Shown here one piece after another: positions 49,608-57,599 of a stretch of DNA of 64,000 nt. The stretch's first letter is position 1. Each line of letters begins with the position of its first letter. A program made the translations under genes and the position numbers. The notes below the pieces were generated by a model. That model was not told where the DNA came from. It did no database searches and saw nothing but the letters and a program-made list of their open reading frames with translations. Source of the DNA: Kineosporia babensis (GTDB lineage: Bacteria > Actinomycetota > Actinomycetes > Actinomycetales > Kineosporiaceae); contig NZ_JAJOMB010000009.1 of assembly GCF_021129305.1 (NCBI RefSeq), positions 62,001-126,000 on the forward strand, read 5' to 3'.

Positions 49608-52451
49608 CTACTGCGGGGCGTCGGAGGCAGGCGGTGCTTCGGGCTGCTCGCCCTCCTCGTCCTCGGCCTCCACGACCGGGGTGCCCGAGTAGTCCAGGTC
49701 GGCGATCAGCCGGACCTCGTCGGCGACCAGGACCTGCTGGTTGCGCACGAGTTCGGCGGCCGTGGCCACGTTCTCGCGGCAGCGCTCGACCAGGCCGCTG
49801 ACCCGTCCGAACGCGCTCTCCGCCCGCCGGGTGGCGTCGTAGCCCTGGTTGACCTCCAGTTTGATGTCCTCGACCAGGCGGGCGATCTCCATCGCGGCCT
49901 GACTGGACCGGTCGGCCAGACGCCGGCCCTCCTCGACGATCACCCCCACGCTGTCCTTGTCCACCCGCTCGCGGCCCAGTTCCACCTGCAGGGTGAAGGC
50001 CGTGGAGTTGGACGAGCGGGCCAGGTCGGCGAGGATCTGCGAGACCTCGCCGACGTGGTTGGAGGTGCGCTGGATCTGGGAGAAGGCGTTCAGTGCGGCC
50101 GGGGCCGCCTGGCCGCCGCTGACCACCTCGTCGTGCACCTGGCTGAGCATCATGTCCGAGCGGGTGCAGCGGGTGGCGACGGTACCGGTGACCTCGGAAA
50201 GGCGTTGCGCGGTGTCCGACATCGCCCGGCTCTTGACCTGCAGCCGGTTCTGCAGGCTGACGAAGCTGCTCACGTCGTAGGCGTACTTGATCACCCGCAG
50301 CGGGTTGCCGTCCAGGTCGAGGATCGGGTTGTAGCTGGCCTGGATCCACACGTCCCGGCCGAACTTGCCCTTGCGGTGGAAGCGGCCGGAGATCAGCTCG
50401 CCCCTGCGCAGCCGGGCCCAGAAGTCGCGGTACACCGGGGAAGTGACGTACTCGCGGGTGCAGAGCATGCTGTGCGGCTGGCCGATCAGCTCCTCGGCGC
50501 TGTAACCCATCGTCTGCAGGAAGTTCTCGTTCGCCCCGACCACCCGGCCGGTGAGGTCGAACTCGACCACCGCCTGGGCCCGGTCGATCGCCTCCAGCCG
50601 GCCCGCCAGCTCCACGCTGGCCAGTTTCTCGCCGGTCACGTCGACCGCGAACTTGACGATCTTGTAGGGGTTGCCGTCGGGGTCCAGCACCGGGTTGTAG
50701 GTCGCCCGGATCCAGACCTCGCGGCCGTCCTTGGTGATCCGGCGGTACTCGCCGCTGTGGTACTGACCGCGGGCCAGCCGGTCCCAGAACAGCTGGTACT
50801 CCGGTGATTCCGCCTCGTCGCTGCGGACCAGCACCCGGTGGTGCCGGCCGACCAGCTCTTCCTGGGTGTACCCGAGCACGTCGAGCATGTTCTGGTTGGC
50901 CTCCAGCACCACGCCGTCGGTGCCGAACTCGATCATCAGCTGGGACCGGTCGATCGCGGCCATCTTCCCGGCGTAGTCGGCGCTGCGGATCTTCTCCTCG
51001 GTGACGTCGAGGGCGTACTTGATCACCTTCCAGGGCCGGCCGTCCGGGTCCAGCAGCGGGTTGTAGGTGGCCCGCAGCCAGACGTCCGAACCGTCGCGGG
51101 AGCGACGCCGGAACTCACCGGTGACGAACTCGCCGCGGCGCAGCCGACGCCAGAACTCCTCGTACTCGGCGACGTCGCTGCCGTGCGCCAGGAACATCCG
51201 GTGGTGCTGGCCGAGCACGTCGTCCAGGTCGTAGCCCATGGTCCGCAGGAAGTTCTCGTTGGCGTTGAGCACCGTGCCGTCCAGGCCGAACTCGATCACC
51301 GCCTGGGACCGGTCGATCGCCGCCACCTTGCCCTCGAACTCGGCCGTGCGGTTCTTCTCGGCGGTGATGTCCAGGGCGTACTTGATCACCTTCCAGGGCC
51401 GGCCGTCCGGGTCCAGCACCGGGTTGTAGGTGGCCTGCAGCCAGATGTCGCGCCCGTCGCGGCCCAGCCGGTGGAACTCCCCGGAGACGAACTCGCCCTG
51501 GCGCAGGCGTTCCCAGAACTCGTGGTACGCGGCCGAGGCGGCGTACTCGGGTTCGACGAAGATCTGGTGGTGGAAGCCGACCACCTCGGAACGGTCGTAG
51601 TCCATGATCGCCAGGAAGTTCTCGTTCGCCGCGGTCACGGTGCCGTCGAGAGCGAACTCGATCACCGCCTGAGACCGGTCGATCGCGGCGACCCGGCCCT
51701 CCAGATCGGTCTGCTTGCGCATCTCGCCGTCGATGTCCCGGGCGATCAGCACGATCCGGCTGATGTTCCCGTCCGGGCCGGGGATCGGCACGTAGTGCCC
51801 GCGCAGCCAGACCGCCGCGCCGGTGCTGTCGCGGCGCCGGAACACCCCGCTGACGCTGTTGCCGTTGCTGACGTGGTTCCACATGTTGTGCAGGGCGACG
51901 CTGTCGGCCTCTTCGGCGGCGCAGAGCATCTGGTGCGGGCGGCCGGTGAGCTCCTGCTCGGTGTAGCCGAACCGGCTCAGGGCGCGGGCGTCGGCCTGGA
52001 TCACCTCGCCGGCGGTGGTGAACTCGATCTGCAGGGTGTCCTCGGTCAGCGCCTGCAGTTCGGCCTGCCACTCGGCCATCGCCGCGACCGTCTCGCTGAG
52101 GTCGCGCAGGAACAGCAGAGTACGCCCGCCGGCCTCGGCGCGGTGGGCCAGTCGGACCGCGCGTACGGTGCTCTCGGTGCGCAGCGCCAGGGGATGATCG
52201 ACCGAGGCCCAGCCCGGCCGGGGCTGCGGTTCGGGCAGCTCGGCCAGTGGACGGCCGAGCAGGTCCTCCACGCTCAGGCCGACGAGCGTCTGCGGATCAC
52301 CGCCGAGCGCCTCGGCCGTCTGCGGGGTCACCGAGACGATCCGCTCGCTCCCGGTGTCCACCGCGAGCACCAGAAAACCGGACAGGACGGTCTCGAGGCA
52401 CGCCGCGTTCAGCGTGCCCTCGTCCACCTCGAGAACCTCGGTACCCCGCAC
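49608..52451 (-). CDS. Soluble six-PAS chemoreceptor-like protein
   Basis: 947 residues with no membrane segment. One divergent PAS (about 15-130) and a second (about 140-255) are followed by four PAS repeats of about 122 residues with AIDRSQAVIEF, ANENFLxxMGY, EFVSGEFRR, ATYNPxLDPDG and PWKVIKYAxDxT blocks; DNA repeats as well. From about 730 a coiled-coil region is a methyl-accepting signalling domain, with the tip motif VGVIVEEGRRLADRSSQAAMEI. It is shorter than usual and lacks HAMP. The acidic tail ends in PPASDAPQ. It resembles BdlA-type PAS receptors. No che genes adjoin it, so it may act on a distant chemotaxis or other system. Confidence 0.85.
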   Translation of the reverse strand: MRGTEVLEVDEGTLNAACLETVLSGFLVLAVDTGSERIVSVTPQTAEALGGDPQTLVGLSVEDLLGRPLAELPEPQPRPGWASVDHPLALRTESTVRAVRLAHRAEAGGRTLLFLRDLSETVAAMAEWQAELQALTEDTLQIEFTTAGEVIQADARALSRFGYTEQELTGRPHQMLCAAEEADSVALHNMWNHVSNGNSVSGVFRRRDSTGAAVWLRGHYVPIPGPDGNISRIVLIARDIDGEMRKQTDLEGRVAAIDRSQAVIEFALDGTVTAANENFLAIMDYDRSEVVGFHHQIFVEPEYAASAAYHEFWERLRQGEFVSGEFHRLGRDGRDIWLQATYNPVLDPDGRPWKVIKYALDITAEKNRTAEFEGKVAAIDRSQAVIEFGLDGTVLNANENFLRTMGYDLDDVLGQHHRMFLAHGSDVAEYEEFWRRLRRGEFVTGEFRRRSRDGSDVWLRATYNPLLDPDGRPWKVIKYALDVTEEKIRSADYAGKMAAIDRSQLMIEFGTDGVVLEANQNMLDVLGYTQEELVGRHHRVLVRSDEAESPEYQLFWDRLARGQYHSGEYRRITKDGREVWIRATYNPVLDPDGNPYKIVKFAVDVTGEKLASVELAGRLEAIDRAQAVVEFDLTGRVVGANENFLQTMGYSAEELIGQPHSMLCTREYVTSPVYRDFWARLRRGELISGRFHRKGKFGRDVWIQASYNPILDLDGNPLRVIKYAYDVSSFVSLQNRLQVKSRAMSDTAQRLSEVTGTVATRCTRSDMMLSQVHDEVVSGGQAAPAALNAFSQIQRTSNHVGEVSQILADLARSSNSTAFTLQVELGRERVDKDSVGVIVEEGRRLADRSSQAAMEIARLVEDIKLEVNQGYDATRRAESAFGRVSGLVERCRENVATAAELVRNQQVLVADEVRLIADLDYSGTPVVEAEDEEGEQPEAPPASDAPQ

Positions 52452-52590
52452 CCGTGTTCTCTCGACCCGGCGGGGCGCCGGGTTGAGCGCTCGGAGTGAT
52501 GCCGGGCACTCCGGCTTGACCTCAACTTGAGTTCAGGTTCTAGCGTTCTGTCCGGTAACGCGCACCAGCCCGATGCAAGAGGATCCGTAG

Positions 52591-53118
52591 ATGACGTCAG
52601 CAAGTCCGCTTTCCTCGCTCAACGAGCGTTTCCGGGCGGGTTTCCGCCGGCATGCGGCGGGCGTCAGCCTGGTCACCTGCGCGAGTGCGGACGGGCCGGT
52701 CGGCCTGACCGCCTCCAGCGTGGCCTCGGTCAGCGCCAGCCCGCCGATGCTGTCGTTCTCGGTGGCCCGCACCAGTTCGGCCGGGGCGGTGCTGGTCGCC
52801 AGCGACCGGCTGAGCGTGAGCATCCTGGGTGAGGACGACGCGCCGGTGGCGGACGCGTTCGCCCGGCGTGGGGCCGAGCGGTTCAGCGCGGCCCAGGGCT
52901 GGGTGGACGGCGAGGACGGGCTGCCGACGCTCTCGAGCGCGCCGGTGGTCATGTGGGGACGTCCGGAGCGGGTGATCCCGGCCGGCGAGTCGTGGCTGGT
53001 GCTGGTCGAGGTGACGCGGGTCGAGTTCGGCCCGGACTGCGGCCCGCTCGTGTACTGGAACCGCGATTACCACTGGCTCGAGGGCACCGGCGGGCTGGAG
53101 TCCGCCGCCAGCGCCTGA
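52591..53118 (+). CDS. Flavin reductase-like protein
   Basis: 175 residues, ATG 52591. The flavin-binding family is recognised from FRRHAAGVSLVTCASADGPVGLTASSVASVSASPPMLSFSV and the later LSVSILGEDD and WLEGTGG. It uses FMN or FAD and NAD(P)H to supply reduced flavin to a monooxygenase, or acts as a stand-alone reductase. No oxygenase gene is nearby. It lies upstream of sodN by 41 bases and may be cotranscribed; oxidative stress would be a common theme. Confidence 0.87.
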   Translation: MTSASPLSSLNERFRAGFRRHAAGVSLVTCASADGPVGLTASSVASVSASPPMLSFSVARTSSAGAVLVASDRLSVSILGEDDAPVADAFARRGAERFSAAQGWVDGEDGLPTLSSAPVVMWGRPERVIPAGESWLVLVEVTRVEFGPDCGPLVYWNRDYHWLEGTGGLESAASA

Positions 53119-53159
53119 TCCCTGCCTGTACAAGACCGCGTTTTGAGGAGAAGGACGTC

Positions 53160-53546
53160 ATGACCCTGGAAGTTTCTGCGCACTGCGACCTGCCCTGCGG
53201 GGTCTACGACCCGGCCCAGGCCCGGCTCGAGGCCGAGTCGGTGAAGGCCGCGATCACCAAGGCCCTGGCCTCCGAGGACGACGTGTTCAGGGCTCGTGCC
53301 CTGGCGGTCAAGGAAGAGCGCTCGGATCTGGTCAAGCACCACCTGTGGGTGCTGTGGACCGACTACTTCAAGCCGCCTCACTTCGAGAAGCACCCGCAGC
53401 TGCACGGCCTGTTCAACGAGGCCACCAAGCTGGCCGGGGCGGGCGGCACCAAGGGCTCCTGGGACCCGGCGGTGGCCGATCAGCTGCTGGCCAGGATCGA
53501 CGAGATCGCCGAGGTGTTCTGGGAGACCAAGAAGGCCGCAGCCTGA
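53160..53546 (+). CDS. sodN: Nickel superoxide dismutase
   Basis: 128 residues from ATG 53160 with gaggagaagg upstream. The nickel hook HCDLPCGVY lies at residues 8-16, giving the metal ligands His, Cys and Cys once the leader is cleaved before the His. The rest, KHHLWVLWTDYFKPPHFEKHPQLH and FWETKKAA, is colinear with Streptomyces SodN. The leader is only seven residues (MTLEVSA), half the usual fourteen, and no in-frame start lies upstream. The maturation peptidase gene sodX, usually adjacent, is not here. It converts superoxide to oxygen and peroxide in the cytoplasm. Confidence 0.95.
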   Translation: MTLEVSAHCDLPCGVYDPAQARLEAESVKAAITKALASEDDVFRARALAVKEERSDLVKHHLWVLWTDYFKPPHFEKHPQLHGLFNEATKLAGAGGTKGSWDPAVADQLLARIDEIAEVFWETKKAAA

Positions 53547-53547
53547 G

Positions 53548-54135
53548 ATGAACTACGACAACCCCATCGCCACGCTGTTTCCCGGCGCCGCCGGGCGGAC
53601 GGTGGCGGAGCTGGCGCGGCGCCATGCGCTGGGGGAGAACGTGGTCGAGGTGAAGGCGGCGGCCGGTACGGCCGCCGTCGTCCCCGACCAGTTCGTGAAG
53701 GTAGCCACCCGCCTGGCCTTGATGGGGCTGGTCCGCTTCCCGGTCACCGAACAGGTCCGGCTGGTGCGCGAGAACATCATGTGGCCGGCGCTGAACGACC
53801 TGGCGGACACCCAGTTCCGGCTGGACGCGCTGCTGCGCGACGTGGCCGCGACCTGCCCGCCGGTGACCCGGATCGCGGTGGCCGGACCGGTTGCCGCCGG
53901 CACGGCCAGAACGTTCCCGGAACGCCTGGAGGTAGCGCTGATCGCTCCGGCTGACGCGGTGAGTGACGAGCAGCGCGAGGAGATCGCGGAGCACCTGTCA
54001 CGGGCACTGGGCAACGCTTGCGTAGTGACCGTGGCGCAGGACGAGCACGAAGCCGCGCAACTGCTGGCGGACGAGGGTTTCCGGGTGATCAGCTCCGCGA
54101 CTGGCTGGGCAACAAGACTTTCGGCGCGGCCCTGA
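53548..54135 (+). CDS. Winged-helix protein with degenerate nucleotidyltransferase-like domain
   Basis: 195 residues, starting one base after the sodN stop. The N-terminus ATLFPGAAGRTVAELARRHA with FVKVATRLALMGLV looks like the winged-helix module of the wHTH-nucleotidyltransferase proteins. The second half, ITRIAVAGPVAAGTA and FPERLEVALIAPA, aligns with the GSxARG...SDIDLLV core, but the catalytic Gly-Ser and Asp pair are lost (GPVAAG and RLEVAL). It is probably not an active nucleotidyltransferase. Its tight coupling to sodN suggests a regulatory or assembly role. It is not the S26 peptidase SodX. Confidence 0.5.
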   Translation: MNYDNPIATLFPGAAGRTVAELARRHALGENVVEVKAAAGTAAVVPDQFVKVATRLALMGLVRFPVTEQVRLVRENIMWPALNDLADTQFRLDALLRDVAATCPPVTRIAVAGPVAAGTARTFPERLEVALIAPADAVSDEQREEIAEHLSRALGNACVVTVAQDEHEAAQLLADEGFRVISSATGWATRLSARP

Positions 54136-54166
54136 TCCACAGTGCAGGTCCCCGCCAGATCAGTCC

Positions 54167-54532
54167 CTAGTCCAGCGGCGAGACCCTGATCAGGTTGCCG
54201 TCCGGGTCAGCGACCACGAAGGTGCGCCCGAACACCTCGTCGTACGGTTCCTCCAGCACGGTGACCCCTTTCGCCTTCCATTTCTCGTAGATCCCGTCGA
54301 CGGCGGCGGCTGAGCCGGGCAGCATCAGCCCGACCTCCGAGGTACGTGGGACCTGGGGACTGACCTGCTCGGAGCGCCCGCTCCAGAGGGAGAACAGCAC
54401 GCCGGGGGCGACCTCGAACGGGACGTAGCGTGGGGTGGTCATCACCGGTTCGAGCTCGAACAGGTCTCGGTAGAAGGCGGTGGCCCGCTCGACGTCGGTG
54501 ACGTAGATCAGGAACAGGTTCGGTGCGGCCAT
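54167..54532 (-). CDS. VOC-family (glyoxalase/bleomycin-resistance-fold) protein
   Basis: 121 residues from ATG 54532 (aaaggag upstream; longer frame rejected). Typical strands are FLIYVTDVERATAFYRDLFEL, VGLMLPGS and GRTFVVADPDGNLIRVSPLD, the last giving the family metal-end motif. Two such beta-alpha-beta-beta-beta units make one VOC module. With one module and no obvious three-residue metal set, activity cannot be stated. The gene converges with the protein at 53548. Confidence 0.85.
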   Translation of the reverse strand: MAAPNLFLIYVTDVERATAFYRDLFELEPVMTTPRYVPFEVAPGVLFSLWSGRSEQVSPQVPRTSEVGLMLPGSAAAVDGIYEKWKAKGVTVLEEPYDEVFGRTFVVADPDGNLIRVSPLD

Positions 54533-54689
54533 GGGGGCACTCTCCTTTCCGGACGACCGTGGTCCGGCCGTTGGGAAGAGCATGGCGCAGGGGTACGACA
54601 ATCTTGACTCGGTCGCGGCGTGCGGTTGCGGAGCGCAGGTTCGGCGCAAGGGCGGGCGAAGAGAGCACCTTCTCGATTTTGTGTACACG

Positions 54690-54717
54690 CGGTACCAGGT
54701 GCCCTGAAAGTACACAT
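54690..54717. repeat. Copy 2 of a shared intergenic motif
   Basis: GGTACCAGGTG at 54690-54700 and TACACATC at 54710-54717, the same blocks as at 32769-32787 but nine bases apart. The palindrome GTGTACAC also occurs at 54680-54687. The motif lies upstream of the VOC gene. Confidence 0.4.
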
Positions 54718-54781
54718 CGCGCGATGGGCTTTGCCGGGGTAAAAATCACGGTGGGTTGCCGGAACGCCGGATTCGTGACGC

Positions 54782-55807
54782 TCAGGTGAGCTGGGCTCGC
54801 AGTGCGACCGGATCGACGTTCAGGGTCTGCAGCAGGCGCACGGCGCGGTTGCCGGGCTCGTCCAGCAGCCGGCGCAGCAGTTCGGTGGTGCCGCGGGGGT
54901 AGTTCTTCATCTGCTTCTTCAGTGGCACAGCGTCTTTGCCCAGATCGCTGCTGTCCATGGCTGCTCGCAGCCGGTGGTGGTCCAGCCCGGCGCCGAGCAG
55001 GATCCGGGCGGCCCTGGAGTCGTCGTTCTCGTCCATCGGGACGGCCATGTGCGGGTAGTACGCGGCCACGGTATGGGTGCGCAGGATCGCCAGCAGCAGG
55101 TCGTCGCTGCGGACCTTGCCGCCGTGGGCCTGAGCCACCTCGCCGGCTTCGAGCCGGGCCCAGAGGTCGGGGAACTGGCCGGGATTCATCGGGAAGATCC
55201 GCATCATGACAGACGTCCAGAACTGGCCCAGCTCGATCGGCTTGTACTTGCGCCGGCCCAGCAGGGCATCACGGGTGGAGCGCAGTTCGGTGGGCACTAG
55301 GTCCTCGCGGACGGCCGGCTGGCCGGAGGTGAGGGCGGCGCGCAACTCGGTGACGTCCACGCCGAGCTTGGTCAGATTGCTTACGGCCAGGCACTCTTCG
55401 TCGTCGAGGATCGCCGCGAGCAGGTCGACGGGGGAGCGTTCGGTGCTGGTGGCGGTCATGAGGTCGGCAGCGGTAGCGGGGGCGGCCTGGGGGTTCGGGT
55501 AAGTGAGGGAGGGGCGGGTCTGGGCTCGGTCGAGGGCGGCGACCATGGGGGTGGTGAAGCGGATCTGGTCTTCGTCGCCCCAGCTGTCCAGGACCGTCAG
55601 TTCGGTGAGGCCGGGCTCCGTGGTCTCTCGGTCGTAGTCCTGGATCAGGACCAGGAAGGTGATGTCGTAGGGGGCCAGGAAGCGGGCCACCGCGTCCCTC
55701 TTCGCCAGGCTGCACAGCATCTCGTGGGTGCTGATCGGGGGGACCGAGGCGTAGAACGGGCCGAAGGCCGAGATCAGTTCCTGGTCGGCGGCGAAGTCCG
55801 TGGTCAT
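54782..55807 (-). CDS. Stand-alone Clp-N-domain-like protein 1 (beside sensor kinase 2)
   Basis: 341 residues from ATG 55807 (no clear ribosome site). No ATPase, protease or membrane segment. Regions resembling Clp N-domain repeats are SPVDLLAAILDDEECLAVSNLTKLGVDVTELRAAL near 120-155, LLLAILRTHTVAAYYPHMA near 240 with ILLGAGLDHHRLRAAM near 275, and LLRRLLDEPGNRAVRLLQTLNVDPVAL at the end. It is paralogous to the protein at 61202; both share RDALLGRR and the motifs above. It is divergent from sensor kinase 2 with a 139-base spacer. I infer a role in sensing or binding damaged protein, but no function is known. Confidence 0.6.
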   Translation of the reverse strand: MTTDFAADQELISAFGPFYASVPPISTHEMLCSLAKRDAVARFLAPYDITFLVLIQDYDRETTEPGLTELTVLDSWGDEDQIRFTTPMVAALDRAQTRPSLTYPNPQAAPATAADLMTATSTERSPVDLLAAILDDEECLAVSNLTKLGVDVTELRAALTSGQPAVREDLVPTELRSTRDALLGRRKYKPIELGQFWTSVMMRIFPMNPGQFPDLWARLEAGEVAQAHGGKVRSDDLLLAILRTHTVAAYYPHMAVPMDENDDSRAARILLGAGLDHHRLRAAMDSSDLGKDAVPLKKQMKNYPRGTTELLRRLLDEPGNRAVRLLQTLNVDPVALRAQLT

Positions 55808-55946
55808 GGGGAAGATCGTGGTGCAGTGGGGATGCTCTGCGCGTCGTGCTGCAGGCGTAGATGACGAAGATCGACAGTGCGACGAAAGTGGCATTCGCCG
55901 GTGCTGGTGCGGGCCTTACGCTGACCTCCTGATGGGGAGATTCTGG

Positions 55947-57560
55947 ATGAGAGCGGCGCTGGCCGTTCGTGCTGCGCGCCGGGCCGGCTGGCAACGCCTC
56001 ACCTACGAGGTCGGCCTGGCCTTGTTCTGCGGGCTGGGTACGGCGTTCTTCCACCTGCTGCTGACCTACGACCCGCCGCAGGATCCGCTGGCCGAGGCCG
56101 TTGCCTACGCGGTCCTGGGGTTCGGGGTCTCGGTGCTGCTGGTGCCGCTTCGGCTGATCCGGCCGCTGACCGCGCTGATGATCTGCGGTCTGCTGGCGAT
56201 CCCGATGGGCGGGGTGAGCCTGGCCCTGGTGCCGCTGAGTGCTTCGGTGGGGTACCGGGCCTGGCAGGCGGGGCCGATCGTGGTGGCCTACCTGACCGTG
56301 CTGGTGGGCTGTGTCGGCGGGATCCACCGGGTCAGTGGCCTGCCGTTGCTGACCTCGTTCCTGGTGGGCCTGATGGAGTTCAGCGCCTTCGTGCTGCTGC
56401 CCGGGGCGATCGCGGCGATGGCGGCCCAGCGGCGGGTGCTGGTGATGACCATGCATCAGCGCAATCTCGAGCTGCACACCGAGCGCAAGCTGGCGGTCGG
56501 TCAGGCCCAGACCCGGGAGCGCAACCGGATCGCGGCCGAGCTGCACGACTCGCTGGGGCACCGGCTCACGCTCCTCTCGTTGTACGCGGGCGGGCTGGCC
56601 CAGGCCTCACCCCCGCTCGAGGTGGGCGGTGACGCGTCCTCTGCTGGAAACGCCCTTGCTCAGGTGAACGATGCGCAGCGGCAGCAGGCGCTCGGGCTGT
56701 TGCGGGACACCTCGGCGCAGGCGATGGGGGAGTTGCGGCAGATTCTCAAGATCCTGCATCAGGACAGCGCCGAGGACGCCGGCGGCCGGTCGTTGTCGGA
56801 GGTCGAGGACACGGTTGCGTCGGCGCAGGGGACCGGTACCCGGGTGGAGCTGGTGCGGGCCGGTGAGCCACGCCCGCTGAACCTGCTGGCCGAGCACGCA
56901 GGCTACCGGGTGGTTCAGGAAGGGCTGACCAATGCGCTGAAACACGCTGCGGGTGCCGCGATCCGGGTTGAGGTGCGGTACGAGGACGACGCCTTGTTCG
57001 TGGAGGTGCGCAACGGGGCGGGCCGGCCGTACGAGGGGCAGAGCACCGGGCAGGGGCTGGCCGGGCTGGCCGAGCGGGTGCGCCTGGCCGGTGGGGTGCT
57101 CTCGTCCGGGCCGATGCCGGGCGGCGGTTTCCGGATCGGCGCGATCCTGCCCTACGACGCCGAGGTGCCGGGTACGGCCGCACCGGAGCCCGAGGGCGAC
57201 TTCCCGGAGCAGATCGCCCGGAACACCCGGCGGCAGCAGATCGGTGGGGTGGCCGTGGTCGCGTCCATCGTGCTCTCGCTCGGCTCGTGCATCGGCTCGA
57301 TCGCGGCGCCCTACCCTCCGGAGATCGTGACTCAGGAGACCTTTGACGCGGTCAGCCTGGGCGAGGACGAGGCCGAGGTGCGGGAGTGGCTGCCGGACAC
57401 CGCCTTCACCTACACCAGCCGGCTGGACATGGACTGCGAGGAGTTCGTCGCCGAGGACGACGTCGAGCCCAAGGCCGCCGACGCGTCGGTGGTGCACTTC
57501 GAGTTCTGTTTCAAGGACGGCAAGCTGGTCGGCAAGGAAGCCCTGGACCGGTTCGACTGA
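55947..57560 (+). CDS. Sensor histidine kinase 2 with C-terminal membrane helix and ectodomain
   Basis: 537 residues from ATG 55947, chosen over 55932 because gggaga is well spaced and the paralogue starts similarly. Membrane helices fill 20-155. His200 lies in RNRIAAELHDSLGHRLTL. ATPase motifs are VVQEGLTNALKHA and GQGLAGLAERVRLAGG. Then come a second membrane helix (about 432-455) and a tail with SLGEDEAEVREWLPDT, Cys497 and Cys521 in VVHFEFCFKDGKLV. The tail resembles a BamE/SmpA-type or BLIP-like fold by its G...EVREWLP and final strand, but this is inference. No response regulator adjoins it; the Clp-N-like gene is divergent. Confidence 0.87.
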   Translation: MRAALAVRAARRAGWQRLTYEVGLALFCGLGTAFFHLLLTYDPPQDPLAEAVAYAVLGFGVSVLLVPLRLIRPLTALMICGLLAIPMGGVSLALVPLSASVGYRAWQAGPIVVAYLTVLVGCVGGIHRVSGLPLLTSFLVGLMEFSAFVLLPGAIAAMAAQRRVLVMTMHQRNLELHTERKLAVGQAQTRERNRIAAELHDSLGHRLTLLSLYAGGLAQASPPLEVGGDASSAGNALAQVNDAQRQQALGLLRDTSAQAMGELRQILKILHQDSAEDAGGRSLSEVEDTVASAQGTGTRVELVRAGEPRPLNLLAEHAGYRVVQEGLTNALKHAAGAAIRVEVRYEDDALFVEVRNGAGRPYEGQSTGQGLAGLAERVRLAGGVLSSGPMPGGGFRIGAILPYDAEVPGTAAPEPEGDFPEQIARNTRRQQIGGVAVVASIVLSLGSCIGSIAAPYPPEIVTQETFDAVSLGEDEAEVREWLPDTAFTYTSRLDMDCEEFVAEDDVEPKAADASVVHFEFCFKDGKLVGKEALDRFD

Positions 57561-57565
57561 GTAGA

Positions 57566-57592
57566 GTCCCCGCCACCGTGGGCGGCGGGGAC
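57566..57592. terminator. Bidirectional hairpin terminator
   Basis: Arms 57566-57574 and 57584-57592 form nine perfect G/C-rich base pairs with a 9-base loop, between the convergent kinase 2 and beta-helix genes. Confidence 0.75.
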
Positions 57593-57599
57593 GCGTGCC

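Noticed and set aside
53548-54135. sodX (SOD maturation peptidase) downstream of sodN
   Set aside because: The protein has no membrane helix and no Ser/Lys peptidase S26 motifs; it looks like a winged-helix/NTase-like protein.
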